Source: JANQUM01 sp047630355 (GTDB lineage Bacteria > Bacteroidota > Bacteroidia > Cytophagales > Spirosomataceae). From it: a stretch of DNA of 9,292 bases. Shown one piece after another: positions 1-6,900 of this stretch. The stretch lies in contig JBLHXN010000129.1 of the NCBI GenBank assembly GCA_047630355.1, positions 1 through 9,292 of the forward strand. Direction: 5' to 3'. Made by a program: the position numbers and the translations under genes. The first letter of the stretch is position 1; every line of letters begins with the position of its first letter. Under the pieces are notes generated by a model that saw only the letters and a list, made by a program, of their open reading frames with translations, was not told the origin of the DNA and made no database searches.

Positions 1-6
1 TAAATT

Positions 7-26
7 TTCCCGATACCTATCAAGAC
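7..26 (-). terminator. Hairpin just downstream of typA, possible 3'-end structure
   Basis: On the typA strand, 14 bases past the stop codon, the RNA would read UCUUGAUA-GG-UAUCGGGA. This can form an 8-base-pair stem with a two-base loop if two G-U wobbles are allowed. It is followed by AAAAUUUA rather than a clean U tract, so calling it a Rho-independent terminator is only a guess. A related palindrome occurs at 3838-3857. Confidence 0.35.
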
Positions 27-39
27 TAACCGCTAAAGC

Positions 40-1854
40 TTACGCCATTTCAAGCGTACGACTCATGCGTTTACGCTCGTTTTCGTCGAGGTATATTTTA
101 CGCATCCGAAGTGATTTCGGCGTAATTTCTAAGTATTCGTCTTTTTGGATATATTCCATACACTCTTCAAGAGAGAACTGGATTTTCGGTGGAATCTTCA
201 CGTTATCATCCGTACCGGAAGCCCGCATGTTTGTAAGTTTCTTTGCTGTCTGCAAGTTGACTACAATATCACCCTGACGACTGTTTGCACCGATTACCAT
301 TCCAGTGTAAATCTCTTCACCCGGCTCAATAAAGAACGTACCGCGGTCTTTCAGTTTATCAATAGCGTAGCCAATTGCTGGGCCGGTTGCCATCGAAATT
401 AAAGAACCAGTTGTTCTTTCAGGAATTACTCCTTTATAAGGCTCATACGCCTTAAAGCGGTGGTTCATGATAGCTTCACCTTGCGTTGCTGTAAGGACAT
501 TGCTACGTAAACCAATTAATCCACGTGATGGAATATTAAATTCTAAGTGTTGTAAATCACCCTTTGGCTCCATGATTACTAACTCACCTTTACGTTGCGT
601 TACTAATTCAATCACTTTACCTGATGTTGCTTCCGGTACGTCAACTACGAGCGTTTCAATTGGCTCCAGTTTCTTTCCGTTTTCATCCACCTTGATAATA
701 ACCTGCGGCTGACCAACTTGTAGTTCGTAACCTTCGCGACGCATCGTTTCAATCAAAACCGATAAGTGAAGTATTCCACGGCCAAATACCATGAACTTAT
801 CTTCAGATTCGCCTTGCTCTACTTTTAAAGCTAGGTTTTTCTCCGTTTCTTTCATTAAACGCTCACGTAAATGGCGGGATGTAACAAATTTACCTTCCTG
901 ACCGAAGAACGGTGAGTTATTAATGGTAAATAACATGTTCATTGTTGGCTCGTCAATAGAGATACGTGGCAATGCTTCCGGCTGATCAAGATCGGCGATT
1001 GTATCACCAATTTCAAAACCTTCCATACCCGTAACAGCACAAATTTCACCAGAACTAACCTCGGTAACTTTTACTTTACCAAGACCTTCAAAGACGTGAA
1101 TTTCTTTGATTTTATTCTTTTTCATCTTACCATCAGCAGTGCAAAGCATAACTTGCTGACCTTCTTTTAACGTACCACGTTTTACTAATCCAACGGCGAT
1201 ACGTCCAACAAATGACGAATAATCAAGTGATGTAATCTGCATTTGAGACGGGCCTTCTTCTGTCTTGGAAGCAGGAATATGCTTTACGATAGCATCTAAC
1301 AACGGGATAATATTATCCGTTGGCTTTTGCCAATCTTCGCTCATCCATCCTTCCTTTGAAGAACCATAAAGCGTTGGGAAGTCCAACTGCTCATCTGTGG
1401 CATTAAGGTTGAACATTAAGTCAAAAACTTGCTCGTGAACTTCGTCCGGACGGCAGTTTTCTTTATCTACTTTGTTTACAACCACAATTGGCTTCAACCC
1501 TAAATCAAGAGCCTTGCCCAACACAAAACGTGTTTGTGGCATAGCACCTTCAAAAGCATCGACCAATAGCAATACGCCGTCGGCCAATTTTAAAACACGT
1601 TCCACTTCACCACCGAAATCGGCGTGACCAGGTGTGTCAATAATGTTAATTTTTATGTCTCCGTAACGTACCGAAACGTTCTTTGATACAATTGTAATGC
1701 CGCGTTCACGTTCTAAGTCATTGCTGTCAAGAATCAATTCACCAAATTCCTGATTTTCTCGGAAAATCTTTGATGCGTGAATGATTTTGTCCACGAGGGT
1801 AGTCTTACCGTGGTCAACGTGTGCGATAATGGCAATATTCCTAAGTTCTTGCAT
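40..1854 (-). CDS. typA: Ribosome-associated translational GTPase TypA/BipA, complete
   Basis: A 604-residue translational GTPase of the EF-G/LepA class that binds the 70S ribosome and acts in stress adaptation and ribosome assembly (family knowledge). The GTPase motifs are intact and in order: AHVDHGKT at residues 11-18 (G1), RGITI at 51-55 (G2), DTPGH at 73-77 (G3) and NKVD at 127-130 (G4). EF-G-like beta-barrel and alpha/beta domains follow, then the BipA-specific C-terminal domain with the stretch EITPKSLRMRK close to the end. Length fits the usual 600-615. An in-frame extension reaches 1935, but I chose the ATG at 1854: it gives the standard family N-terminus (MQELRNIAIIAHVDHGKTT), and the extension would run across the -7 promoter element at 1877-1884. 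It appears monocistronic, with a hairpin just after the stop. Identity is very secure. Confidence 0.98.
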   Translation of the reverse strand: MQELRNIAIIAHVDHGKTTLVDKIIHASKIFRENQEFGELILDSNDLERERGITIVSKNVSVRYGDIKINIIDTPGHADFGGEVERVLKLADGVLLLVDAFEGAMPQTRFVLGKALDLGLKPIVVVNKVDKENCRPDEVHEQVFDLMFNLNATDEQLDFPTLYGSSKEGWMSEDWQKPTDNIIPLLDAIVKHIPASKTEEGPSQMQITSLDYSSFVGRIAVGLVKRGTLKEGQQVMLCTADGKMKKNKIKEIHVFEGLGKVKVTEVSSGEICAVTGMEGFEIGDTIADLDQPEALPRISIDEPTMNMLFTINNSPFFGQEGKFVTSRHLRERLMKETEKNLALKVEQGESEDKFMVFGRGILHLSVLIETMRREGYELQVGQPQVIIKVDENGKKLEPIETLVVDVPEATSGKVIELVTQRKGELVIMEPKGDLQHLEFNIPSRGLIGLRSNVLTATQGEAIMNHRFKAYEPYKGVIPERTTGSLISMATGPAIGYAIDKLKDRGTFFIEPGEEIYTGMVIGANSRQGDIVVNLQTAKKLTNMRASGTDDNVKIPPKIQFSLEECMEYIQKDEYLEITPKSLRMRKIYLDENERKRMSRTLEMA

Positions 1855-1876
1855 GGTTTTTTTGTTAAAATGCCCG

Positions 1877-1884
1877 CAAAGGTA
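1877..1884 (-). promoter_or_regulatory. Bacteroidota -7 promoter element for typA
   Basis: On the minus strand the bases read TACCTTTG, an exact match to the Bacteroidota -7 consensus TAnnTTTG. It ends 22 bases before the ATG, which predicts a leader of about 16-18 nucleotides. I see no clear -33 TTG at the usual distance. Its position inside the longest possible open frame supports the shorter typA start. Confidence 0.6.
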
Positions 1885-1934
1885 ACTATAAAATCTGAAA
1901 GTTAGTTTTATGATACGCAAATAAATTACAAACA

Positions 1935-1947
1935 ACTGATGATCAGT
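1935..1947. repeat. 13-base odd palindrome upstream of typA promoter
   Basis: ACTGAT and ATCAGT flank a single central G at 1941, giving perfect six-base arms. It lies about 50 bases upstream of the -7 element of typA, where an activator or repressor could bind. Position is the only argument for function, and a short palindrome like this can arise by chance. Confidence 0.25.
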
Positions 1948-1970
1948 AGAATTTGTAAAACTTAGTCTTG

Positions 1971-2054
1971 AAATACTACAATTACTTTAGATTTCAACTT
2001 TGGGGTGCTGGATGCCCGTCAAATTACCTAAAATACCATTATTAGTTTAGATTT
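1971..2054. repeat. Imperfect 24-base direct repeat, two copies 60 bases apart
   Basis: Copy one is at 1971-1994 and copy two at 2031-2054; 20 of 24 bases agree. Both begin AAATAC and end TTTAGATTT. They lie in the stop-rich region between the typA promoter and the remains of the alpha/beta-hydrolase gene, where I see no gene on either strand. The exact 60-base offset suggests a local duplication of about 60 bases that has since diverged, although the sequence between the copies is not obviously repeated. Confidence 0.4.
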
Positions 2055-2122
2055 TGGGCGTTTTAACACGCTGTCCTGATTACTCCCGTACGTACTGTTG
2101 AGATGCCGCTCCCCTCATTTCG

Positions 2123-2673
2123 TTAACGCGGCGGTTCTAACTTAGGAGCAACCGAACCCGCAACGAATACTAAACCATCAATCAGTTCAGGATAATCCAT
2201 CGTCATACGAGCAATGAGCGGTCCGCCGAGCGAATATCCAACCAATATAACTTGCTTTCCGTTTTGTCGTTGCTTTGCTACGATGGGTTTCAAGTACGCT
2301 GCTTGCTTTCGAGAGACTCCTCAGCATCACCGAATCCCGAATGACCAAAACCCGGTCTGTCTACTGAAACCATTCGTACTTTTTCGAGTAACGAATCTAC
2401 TTTCATAAAATCGACAAACGCACTCCAAGATCCCGGAGAGCCGTGAACGAAAATTGCCGTCGGTAAAGTATCATTCCCCACTTCTACGTAGTTTATTGGT
2501 CGTTCAACAGCTTTGGATACAATTATTTCTGGCTTAAATTTTTTGTTCGTAAACGTAGTCCTCGTTTCTTCAGGCGTTAACCGAAATGACATATATCCCG
2601 TAAAGAATTGAGCTACACCGAGCAACACAAAATATATAAGCAGAACGCGAAGTAATAATCTTTTGAAGTTCAT
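2123..2673 (-). pseudogene. Alpha/beta-hydrolase, frameshifted and truncated
   Basis: Remains of a membrane-anchored alpha/beta-fold hydrolase. The first part (ATG at 2673) has a signal-anchor helix at about residues 6-24 and the oxyanion-loop motif HGSPGS at residues 77-82, followed by VDRPGFGHS. After about codon 124 (near 2299) the frame is lost and a stop follows at once. One base missing near 2299-2301 explains this. In the shifted frame the protein resumes as AYLKPIVAKQRQNGKQVILV, followed by the nucleophile elbow GYSLGG (2222-2239), then runs to VAGSVAPKLEPPR and a TAA at 2125-2123. The catalytic Asp and His expected in the last third are absent in every frame I followed, so the gene is both frameshifted and cut short. 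The family normally has well over 250 residues; at most about 183 codons remain. The substrate is unknown. Confidence 0.85.
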
Positions 2674-2711
2674 TTATGGGGTTTCGATTATGCTAATTAC
2701 GTAAAGAAGCC

Positions 2712-2719
2712 TAATTTTG
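2712..2719 (+). promoter_or_regulatory. Putative -7 element for rdgB
   Basis: TAATTTTG matches TAnnTTTG exactly. It lies 54 bases before the rdgB ATG, a longer leader than for typA or the radical SAM gene. No convincing -33 TTG precedes it. Confidence 0.45.
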
Positions 2720-2773
2720 TTTTTGATACTTTAGACAATATATCAGTTCCTGAAAATATAACTCTTCTAACAA

Positions 2774-3349
2774 ATGATTATCTGCCTCGCCACAAACAAC
2801 GCCCACAAAGTAGAAGAGCTTCAGCAAATGCTCGGAGATAAGTTCACCATAAAAACGTTAGCTGACATCGGTTTTACCGACGACATCGAAGAAACCGAAA
2901 CCACTTTTCAGGGAAACTCACGCTTAAAAGCACGCCATATTTACGATAAATACGGCATGACAACCATCGCGGACGATTCGGGTTTAGAAGTGTCAACACT
3001 CAATGGAGAGCCGGGAATTTACTCCGCTCGCTACGCCGGGGAACACGGAAATCATGAGAAGAACAACGTTAAATTATTAGGGGCTCTTGACGGGGAAACG
3101 AATCGAAACGCTCAGTTCCGATCAGTGATTACACTGATTCATAACAATGAAGAAGCTCAATTTGAGGGAATTGTGAAAGGAAAAATAAGCATCGAATTAT
3201 CCGGCAAAGACGGCTTCGGTTACGACCCACTTTTCACACCCGAAGGTTACAACCGTACTTTTGCCGAAATGACCATGGAGGAGAAAAACCCCATTAGTCA
3301 CCGAGGTTTGGCGGTAGAACAGCTAGTTACGTACTTGCAGAAGCTTTAA
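2774..3349 (+). CDS. rdgB: Non-canonical purine NTP pyrophosphatase (ITPase/XTPase), RdgB/HAM1 family
   Basis: A 191-residue cytoplasmic enzyme that hydrolyses ITP, dITP and XTP to the monophosphate and pyrophosphate, keeping deaminated purines out of nucleic acids (family knowledge). The fold's signature blocks are all present: ATNNAHKVEEL at residues 6-16, the metal-site region ETTFQGNSRLKA at 42-53, ADDSGLEV at 66-73 with the conserved Asp pair D67/D68, GKDGFGYDPLF at 144-154, and the base-recognition SHRG at 175-178. Length is typical of bacterial RdgB (about 190-200). The ATG at 2774 gives the normal N-terminus with no extension. It is divergent from the broken hydrolase gene, with a 100-base gap, and converges on the DUF4293 gene, with which it shares the TTAA at the stops. 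No sign of damage. Confidence 0.97.
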   Translation: MIICLATNNAHKVEELQQMLGDKFTIKTLADIGFTDDIEETETTFQGNSRLKARHIYDKYGMTTIADDSGLEVSTLNGEPGIYSARYAGEHGNHEKNNVKLLGALDGETNRNAQFRSVITLIHNNEEAQFEGIVKGKISIELSGKDGFGYDPLFTPEGYNRTFAEMTMEEKNPISHRGLAVEQLVTYLQKL

Positions 3350-3822
3350 CGCATTCTGTCTGCACTTCTTACTAACTTTTCATCACGTTTTATTAAACGG
3401 TTAGCAACAAAATTAGCAACCAATGCCACCACAATCGCAATGATTCCGATTCCAAAGTCACCCATATCGTTCGGGTCACCACCAAGTTCAACTGCATCGC
3501 GGGTGATATGATATATTGACGCTGACATTGCACCCGCTAACAAGATTGAATTTAACGCCACAAACAGCATTTGACGAATGCGGTTTTTGTATTGGAAAAT
3601 TGTAAAAATTGTAAAAAGTCCGGCAAGTGCCGCCATCGTTGCAACGTAGAAAATGGGCGTTTTGGTAAGAGCCAACCCACCTTTGGTGTGAATCAAGTAA
3701 TAGGGATTTACCAGTACTTGCTCATTAGGCCCAAGCGATTTTGACCACGAGGTAGTGCCTAAAAATAACCCGACACAAATGACGGTGATAATTAAAAGTA
3801 TAGTTTGAACGCGTTGTAACAT
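3346..3822 (-). CDS. DUF4293 family four-helix membrane protein
   Basis: A 158-residue integral membrane protein of a family almost restricted to Bacteroidota; its function is unknown. Four hydrophobic segments are visible at about residues 6-24, 54-76, 85-105 and 122-141. The N-terminus MLQRVQTILLII and the basic tail IKRDEKLVRSADRMR are the family's recognisable ends. The segment between helices one and two carries the short polar stretch TTSWSKSLGPNEQ and is probably extracytoplasmic. The start at 3822 follows a leader with an exact -7 element about 70 bases upstream. Its stop overlaps that of rdgB on the opposite strand. The cupin gene lies upstream on the same strand, but the promoter between them suggests separate transcription. 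Confidence 0.9.
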   Translation of the reverse strand: MLQRVQTILLIITVICVGLFLGTTSWSKSLGPNEQVLVNPYYLIHTKGGLALTKTPIFYVATMAALAGLFTIFTIFQYKNRIRQMLFVALNSILLAGAMSASIYHITRDAVELGGDPNDMGDFGIGIIAIVVALVANFVANRLIKRDEKLVRSADRMR

Positions 3823-3837
3823 TTTAGTAGGAATTAG

Positions 3838-3857
3838 TCCTCGATACTTATCGGGAA
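3838..3857. repeat. Hairpin palindrome in the leader of the DUF4293 gene
   Basis: CGATA and TATCG flank a two-base loop at 3842-3853. Outer pairing extends to 3838-3857 with one wobble and one mismatch on either strand. It lies between the predicted promoter and the ATG of the DUF4293 gene, so it would be in that mRNA leader. It looks like a diverged copy of the palindrome at 7-26; each copy keeps one intact arm (TTCCCGATA there, TATCGGGAA here). Confidence 0.4.
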
Positions 3858-3892
3858 GGTTTTATTAGTTGACTCTTTTGTAGAAACGATCG

Positions 3893-3900
3893 CAAAATTA
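3893..3900 (-). promoter_or_regulatory. Bacteroidota -7 element for the DUF4293 gene
   Basis: The minus strand reads TAATTTTG, an exact TAnnTTTG match, 70 bases before the ATG at 3822. It lies in the gap after the cupin gene's stop. The leader it predicts would include the hairpin at 3838-3857. Confidence 0.5.
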
Positions 3901-3919
3901 GTGGTTTTTCGTTTATTCC

Positions 3920-4432
3920 CTATATTTCTCCGGTCAAACCCACAATCAACTCACTATGTTGCGGAAATTTATTTAGAAATTCCTCGCGAGTTGGCATCTC
4001 GAAGTCAGCAAAATCAAAACCTGGAGCAACCGTACAACCCACCAAAGAATACGCACTCCCTTCCGCTGGACGACTTCCAAACCACGTTCCCGCTTTTACA
4101 ACTGCCTGAAAGACTTCACCCTTTTCGGGATTGTTTCCGAGTCGGATAATTTGCAAATCCCCATCAGGATTGATACAAAATATTTCCAACGCTTCGCCCG
4201 CGTAGAAGTGCCAAACCTCATCGGATAAAATGCGGTGTAACGCAGAGAAGTGGTGGCTTTCGAGCAGAAAATAAATCGCCGTTCCGAAATTTCTTTCGCC
4301 GCCAAAGCGTTTAGGAAGAGCATTAGTAGCGATGGTCTCGGCAGAACGATAAGTTTCCGTGAAATACCCACCTTCGGGATGCGGTTGCATATCGTATTTT
4401 TCGACCCAGTATTGAGCGGGAAAGTTTTTCAT
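3920..4432 (-). CDS. Cupin_5 (DUF985) family protein
   Basis: A 170-residue single-domain cupin of the DUF985/cupin_5 type. Family hallmarks are intact: HPEGGYFTETYRS at residues 18-30, FSALHRILSDEVWHFYAG at 62-79 with the probable metal-site histidines H66 and H75, AGTWFGSRP at 114-122, and the C-terminal YSLVGCTVAPGFDFADFEM at 128-146. Members are small soluble beta-barrel proteins; some have been likened to sugar epimerases or isomerases, but no reaction is firmly assigned and I do not assign one. A TTG four codons upstream (4444) keeps the frame open, but the ATG at 4432 gives a good family N-terminus (MKNFPAQYWVEKYDM...). It is divergent from the gldG-like gene with a 65-base gap, and no partner gene is apparent. 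Confidence 0.92.
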   Translation of the reverse strand: MKNFPAQYWVEKYDMQPHPEGGYFTETYRSAETIATNALPKRFGGERNFGTAIYFLLESHHFSALHRILSDEVWHFYAGEALEIFCINPDGDLQIIRLGNNPEKGEVFQAVVKAGTWFGSRPAEGSAYSLVGCTVAPGFDFADFEMPTREEFLNKFPQHSELIVGLTGEI

Positions 4433-4467
4433 TTGAGGGATCAATCTGATAAAGGGTTATACAACAG

Positions 4468-4475
4468 CAAAGGCA
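4468..4475 (-). promoter_or_regulatory. Possible -7 element for the cupin gene
   Basis: The minus strand reads TGCCTTTG, one mismatch from TAnnTTTG, 35 bases before the ATG at 4432. It lies in the 65-base divergent gap shared with the gldG-like gene. I found no exact promoter match on the plus strand for gldG; the nearest is TTCATTTG at 4428-4435, with one mismatch. Confidence 0.3.
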
Positions 4476-4497
4476 TAATACAAGTTTAAGGTTTTAA

Positions 4498-6159
4498 ATG
4501 AAGAAAGTACTCGTCGTCCTATTAATTCTTATCGGAATAAACATCTTATCCGCTTACGTATTTATACGAGCAGATTTGACCGAAGAGAAACGCTATTCTG
4601 TTTCCACCGCAACAGAAAATTTACTCGAAAACTTACAAGGCGAAGTTTTTATCAAAGTTTACCTCAACGGAGAAGACCTCCCTGGCGGCTTTGAGCGGTT
4701 AAAGCGTGCCGTTGCCGAAACGCTTGACGAGTTTAAAACCTACGGCGGTAGCAATATCAGCTATCGGTTTATTGATCCGAATGCCATTTCGGACATTGTC
4801 GAACGAGATGCACTGATGAAATCTTTAGTTGATAAAGGAATGCAACCGACCAATGTGGTTGATACCAAAAACGGACGGCGGGTAGAAAATCTAATTTTCC
4901 CGTACGCCACCGTTCAGTTTGACAACAAAGAAACGGACGTGCTTTTGTTAAAAAGTAATCAATCACAAACTGCTCAGGAAAAACTCAACCAATCTTATGA
5001 AAACGTAGAATACGAACTCGCCACCGCAATACGAAAGCTGACGTTAACGGAGAAAAAGCGAATTGGAATGCTGACGGAATTTACAAAACTTCCGCCAGAA
5101 AATTTCGCCGGACTGATTACCGAATTACAATCGTACTACGATTTATTTATTCTCGACGCCAAAGCTTCTATCACGTTTGAAGGGCTTGATGCTATCATAT
5201 TGCCAAAACCCGACTTTCCGGTTGACGACAGTACAAAGTTGAAACTCGACCAGTTTATTGTAAACGGCGGGAGAGCAATTTTCTTCGTAGACGGACTAAA
5301 AATAGACTCCATTGGTTTGGAAGGAACGTACGCCCAGCCGCTGAATACCAACATCGAAGATTTGTTGTTTAAATACGGCGTTCGGATAAACAAAGACATG
5401 GTAAAAGACGGAGCGAGTGCCGCCGTGATTCCAATGGTGGTGGGTAATATGGGAGATAAACCCAACATTCAACCCGTTCCTTACCGGTTTTTCCCGCTGA
5501 TTAATAGCTTTGGCAATAGCCTGATTACCAAAAATTTAGATTTAATTTCTACGAAGTTCGTTTCCTCAATTGATACCGTTCAAAGTTCCGGAATTAAGAA
5601 AACGCCGCTTTTAATGACCACGCCATACACCCGCGTTCTGAATGCTCCGGTATTGGTTACATTTAACGAGGCCCGCACCGAAACCGAGGCGGATACGTAT
5701 CAAGGCGGCGTGCAGACAGTCGGTTATTTATTGGAAGGAACGTTCGGTTCTCTTTACAAAAACCGACTTCTTCCTACTGACGAGCGTCGGCAGTATTATT
5801 CCAAAACACCGCAGCCTTCAAAAATTATTATTTGCTCTGACGGTGATATAATCATCAACGAAATAAACCGCAAAACTGGCAACCCAATGCCGCTTGGCTA
5901 CGATAAAGTTACTCAGCACACCTTCGGGAATATGGATTTTGTAATGAATGCCGTAGATTACCTTTTGGATGACAATGGTGTCATTACGGCTCGCGGAAAA
6001 GAAGTAAAACTTCGCCCGTTAGATACTATCAAAATCCGTGAAGAACGCACGTTTTGGCAAAGCCTGAACATCGGATTACCATTACTTTTATTAGCTTGTT
6101 TTGGAGGAATAGTATTGTTCGTTCGTAAACGGAAGTATCAAAATATATCAGCTGCGTAA
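4498..6159 (+). CDS. gldG: GldG-like gliding-motility/ABC-transporter auxiliary protein
   Basis: A 553-residue membrane-anchored protein of the GldG/ABC_transp_aux type. In gliding Bacteroidota, GldG works with the permease GldF and ATPase GldA as an ABC-type complex of the envelope (family knowledge). Visible features: an N-terminal membrane helix at about residues 4-22; then the typical DLTEEKRYSVS...TENLLENLQGEVFIKVYL segment, with LPGGFERLKRAVAETLDEFK just after; a large extracytoplasmic region holding GMLTEFTKLPPENFAGLI and ILPKPDFPVDDSTKLKLDQF, the latter leading into IVNGGRAIFFVDG; and a C-terminal helix at about 523-542 before the basic tail RKRKYQ. Length is near the family norm. The ATG at 4498 starts a good signal-anchor, preceded by an A/G-rich AAGG. 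Unusually, no gldF precedes it: the neighbour is the divergent cupin gene. The homology group is clear; a role in gliding is inferred. Confidence 0.88.
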   Translation: MKKVLVVLLILIGINILSAYVFIRADLTEEKRYSVSTATENLLENLQGEVFIKVYLNGEDLPGGFERLKRAVAETLDEFKTYGGSNISYRFIDPNAISDIVERDALMKSLVDKGMQPTNVVDTKNGRRVENLIFPYATVQFDNKETDVLLLKSNQSQTAQEKLNQSYENVEYELATAIRKLTLTEKKRIGMLTEFTKLPPENFAGLITELQSYYDLFILDAKASITFEGLDAIILPKPDFPVDDSTKLKLDQFIVNGGRAIFFVDGLKIDSIGLEGTYAQPLNTNIEDLLFKYGVRINKDMVKDGASAAVIPMVVGNMGDKPNIQPVPYRFFPLINSFGNSLITKNLDLISTKFVSSIDTVQSSGIKKTPLLMTTPYTRVLNAPVLVTFNEARTETEADTYQGGVQTVGYLLEGTFGSLYKNRLLPTDERRQYYSKTPQPSKIIICSDGDIIINEINRKTGNPMPLGYDKVTQHTFGNMDFVMNAVDYLLDDNGVITARGKEVKLRPLDTIKIREERTFWQSLNIGLPLLLLACFGGIVLFVRKRKYQNISAA

Positions 6160-6175
6160 ACAGATTTGAATTACT

Positions 6176-6658
6176 TTACACAAAAAGTATTACTAAAGCC
6201 AAGATTACGCCAGCGATGGTAAAGGCAATGCCATTTTTGAAAATCGTTGTCTTTGGGCGGAACATCCAAAACGTTGAAATCACGAAAAACAACAGATATA
6301 ATCCAAAGAAAATATTTAAAAAATATATCGGAGATTTTGTGGTGGCCTTGTGCAGCCGTTCCATTTTTTCAAGAACAAAAGGAAGCTCCATTTTTGTGAC
6401 GGTCGCAACCCCCGTTTTTTGGTTATAGTTTCCGTCTTTAAAATATAATATATCTCCTTCAACTTTGTCTACCTTTACGGCCATTCGCAAAGTAGGGCTT
6501 AATTCGCCTGCACCTAAATTCGGCTCGAGTTGTTTTTCTGTAATAGCTTCAGTTTTTAAGAAACTTGTTTCCCTAAAAATCATAACAACGCCGCTGACCG
6601 CATAAATAAACATGATACCGGCCAAGAAAAAACCTAAATAACGGTGTAAAATCCGCAT
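6176..6658 (-). CDS. Short PepSY-type transmembrane protein
   Basis: A 160-residue inner-membrane protein resembling the PepSY-associated TM group. Three hydrophobic helices are visible at about residues 8-28, 111-131 and 142-159. The opening HRYLGFFLAGIMFIYAVSGVVMIFRET is typical of the group's first helix. The soluble loop between helices one and two (about 30-110) includes a short PepSY-like stretch VDKVEGDILYFKDGNYN. His5 and His103 flank the loop at the membrane borders and could bind a cofactor as in larger PepSY_TM reductases, but that is speculation. The ATG at 6658 is preferred over an in-frame TTG at 6724, which would add 22 polar residues in front of the natural HRYLG start. It converges on the gldG-like gene with only 16 bases between the stops. 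The function is unknown. Confidence 0.8.
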   Translation of the reverse strand: MRILHRYLGFFLAGIMFIYAVSGVVMIFRETSFLKTEAITEKQLEPNLGAGELSPTLRMAVKVDKVEGDILYFKDGNYNQKTGVATVTKMELPFVLEKMERLHKATTKSPIYFLNIFFGLYLLFFVISTFWMFRPKTTIFKNGIAFTIAGVILALVILFV

Positions 6659-6870
6659 GGTAAACCACTTACTTTGACATAAGAATAGATATTTTGATTG
6701 ATTATTTTGCTCTTTTGACTGCAAATAAGCCGTAAAGCTTTCTCTTACCCGGCTCCTATTCGACGGTCAACAGGGAATTATCTATCATACCTTGTATAAA
6801 CTCGATAGTTCTGCATTGTTAGATTTAACACACTAACTGAATAAGATTCTCTAAAGTAAAATCTTCCCCC

Positions 6871-6878
6871 TACCTTTG
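6871..6878 (+). promoter_or_regulatory. Bacteroidota -7 element for the radical SAM gene
   Basis: TACCTTTG matches TAnnTTTG exactly, ends 22 bases before the ATG at 6901, and is identical in sequence and spacing to the typA element. No clear -33 TTG is present. The rest of the gap from 6659 holds no gene, tRNA or strong repeat that I can see. Confidence 0.65.
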
Positions 6879-6900
6879 CACACCTATCGTACCTGAGTAT

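Noticed and set aside
1855..1935. N-terminal extension of TypA by 27 codons
   Set aside because: It is absent from the family, crosses an exact promoter element, and the internal ATG gives the standard N-terminus.
2067..2122. Short minus-strand frame beyond the alpha/beta-hydrolase stop (reads VNEMRGAASQQYVRE)
   Set aside because: I could not match it to the missing hydrolase C-terminus or any other family, and it ends after a few codons; too short to support.
5136..5468. Open frame of 110 codons on the minus strand inside the gldG-like gene
   Set aside because: It is fully antisense to a well-supported gene, has no recognisable domain, and its composition is what reverse-complemented gldG codons would give.
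6155..6178. Possible bidirectional terminator between gldG and the PepSY-type gene
   Set aside because: Only a five-base stem (GTAAA with TTTAC) with a long loop and no T tract; too weak to call.
6659..6870. Search for tRNA, small RNA or operator in the gap before the radical SAM gene
   Set aside because: No cloverleaf or strong hairpin; only a weak CTATC/GATAG pairing that random AT-rich DNA could give.
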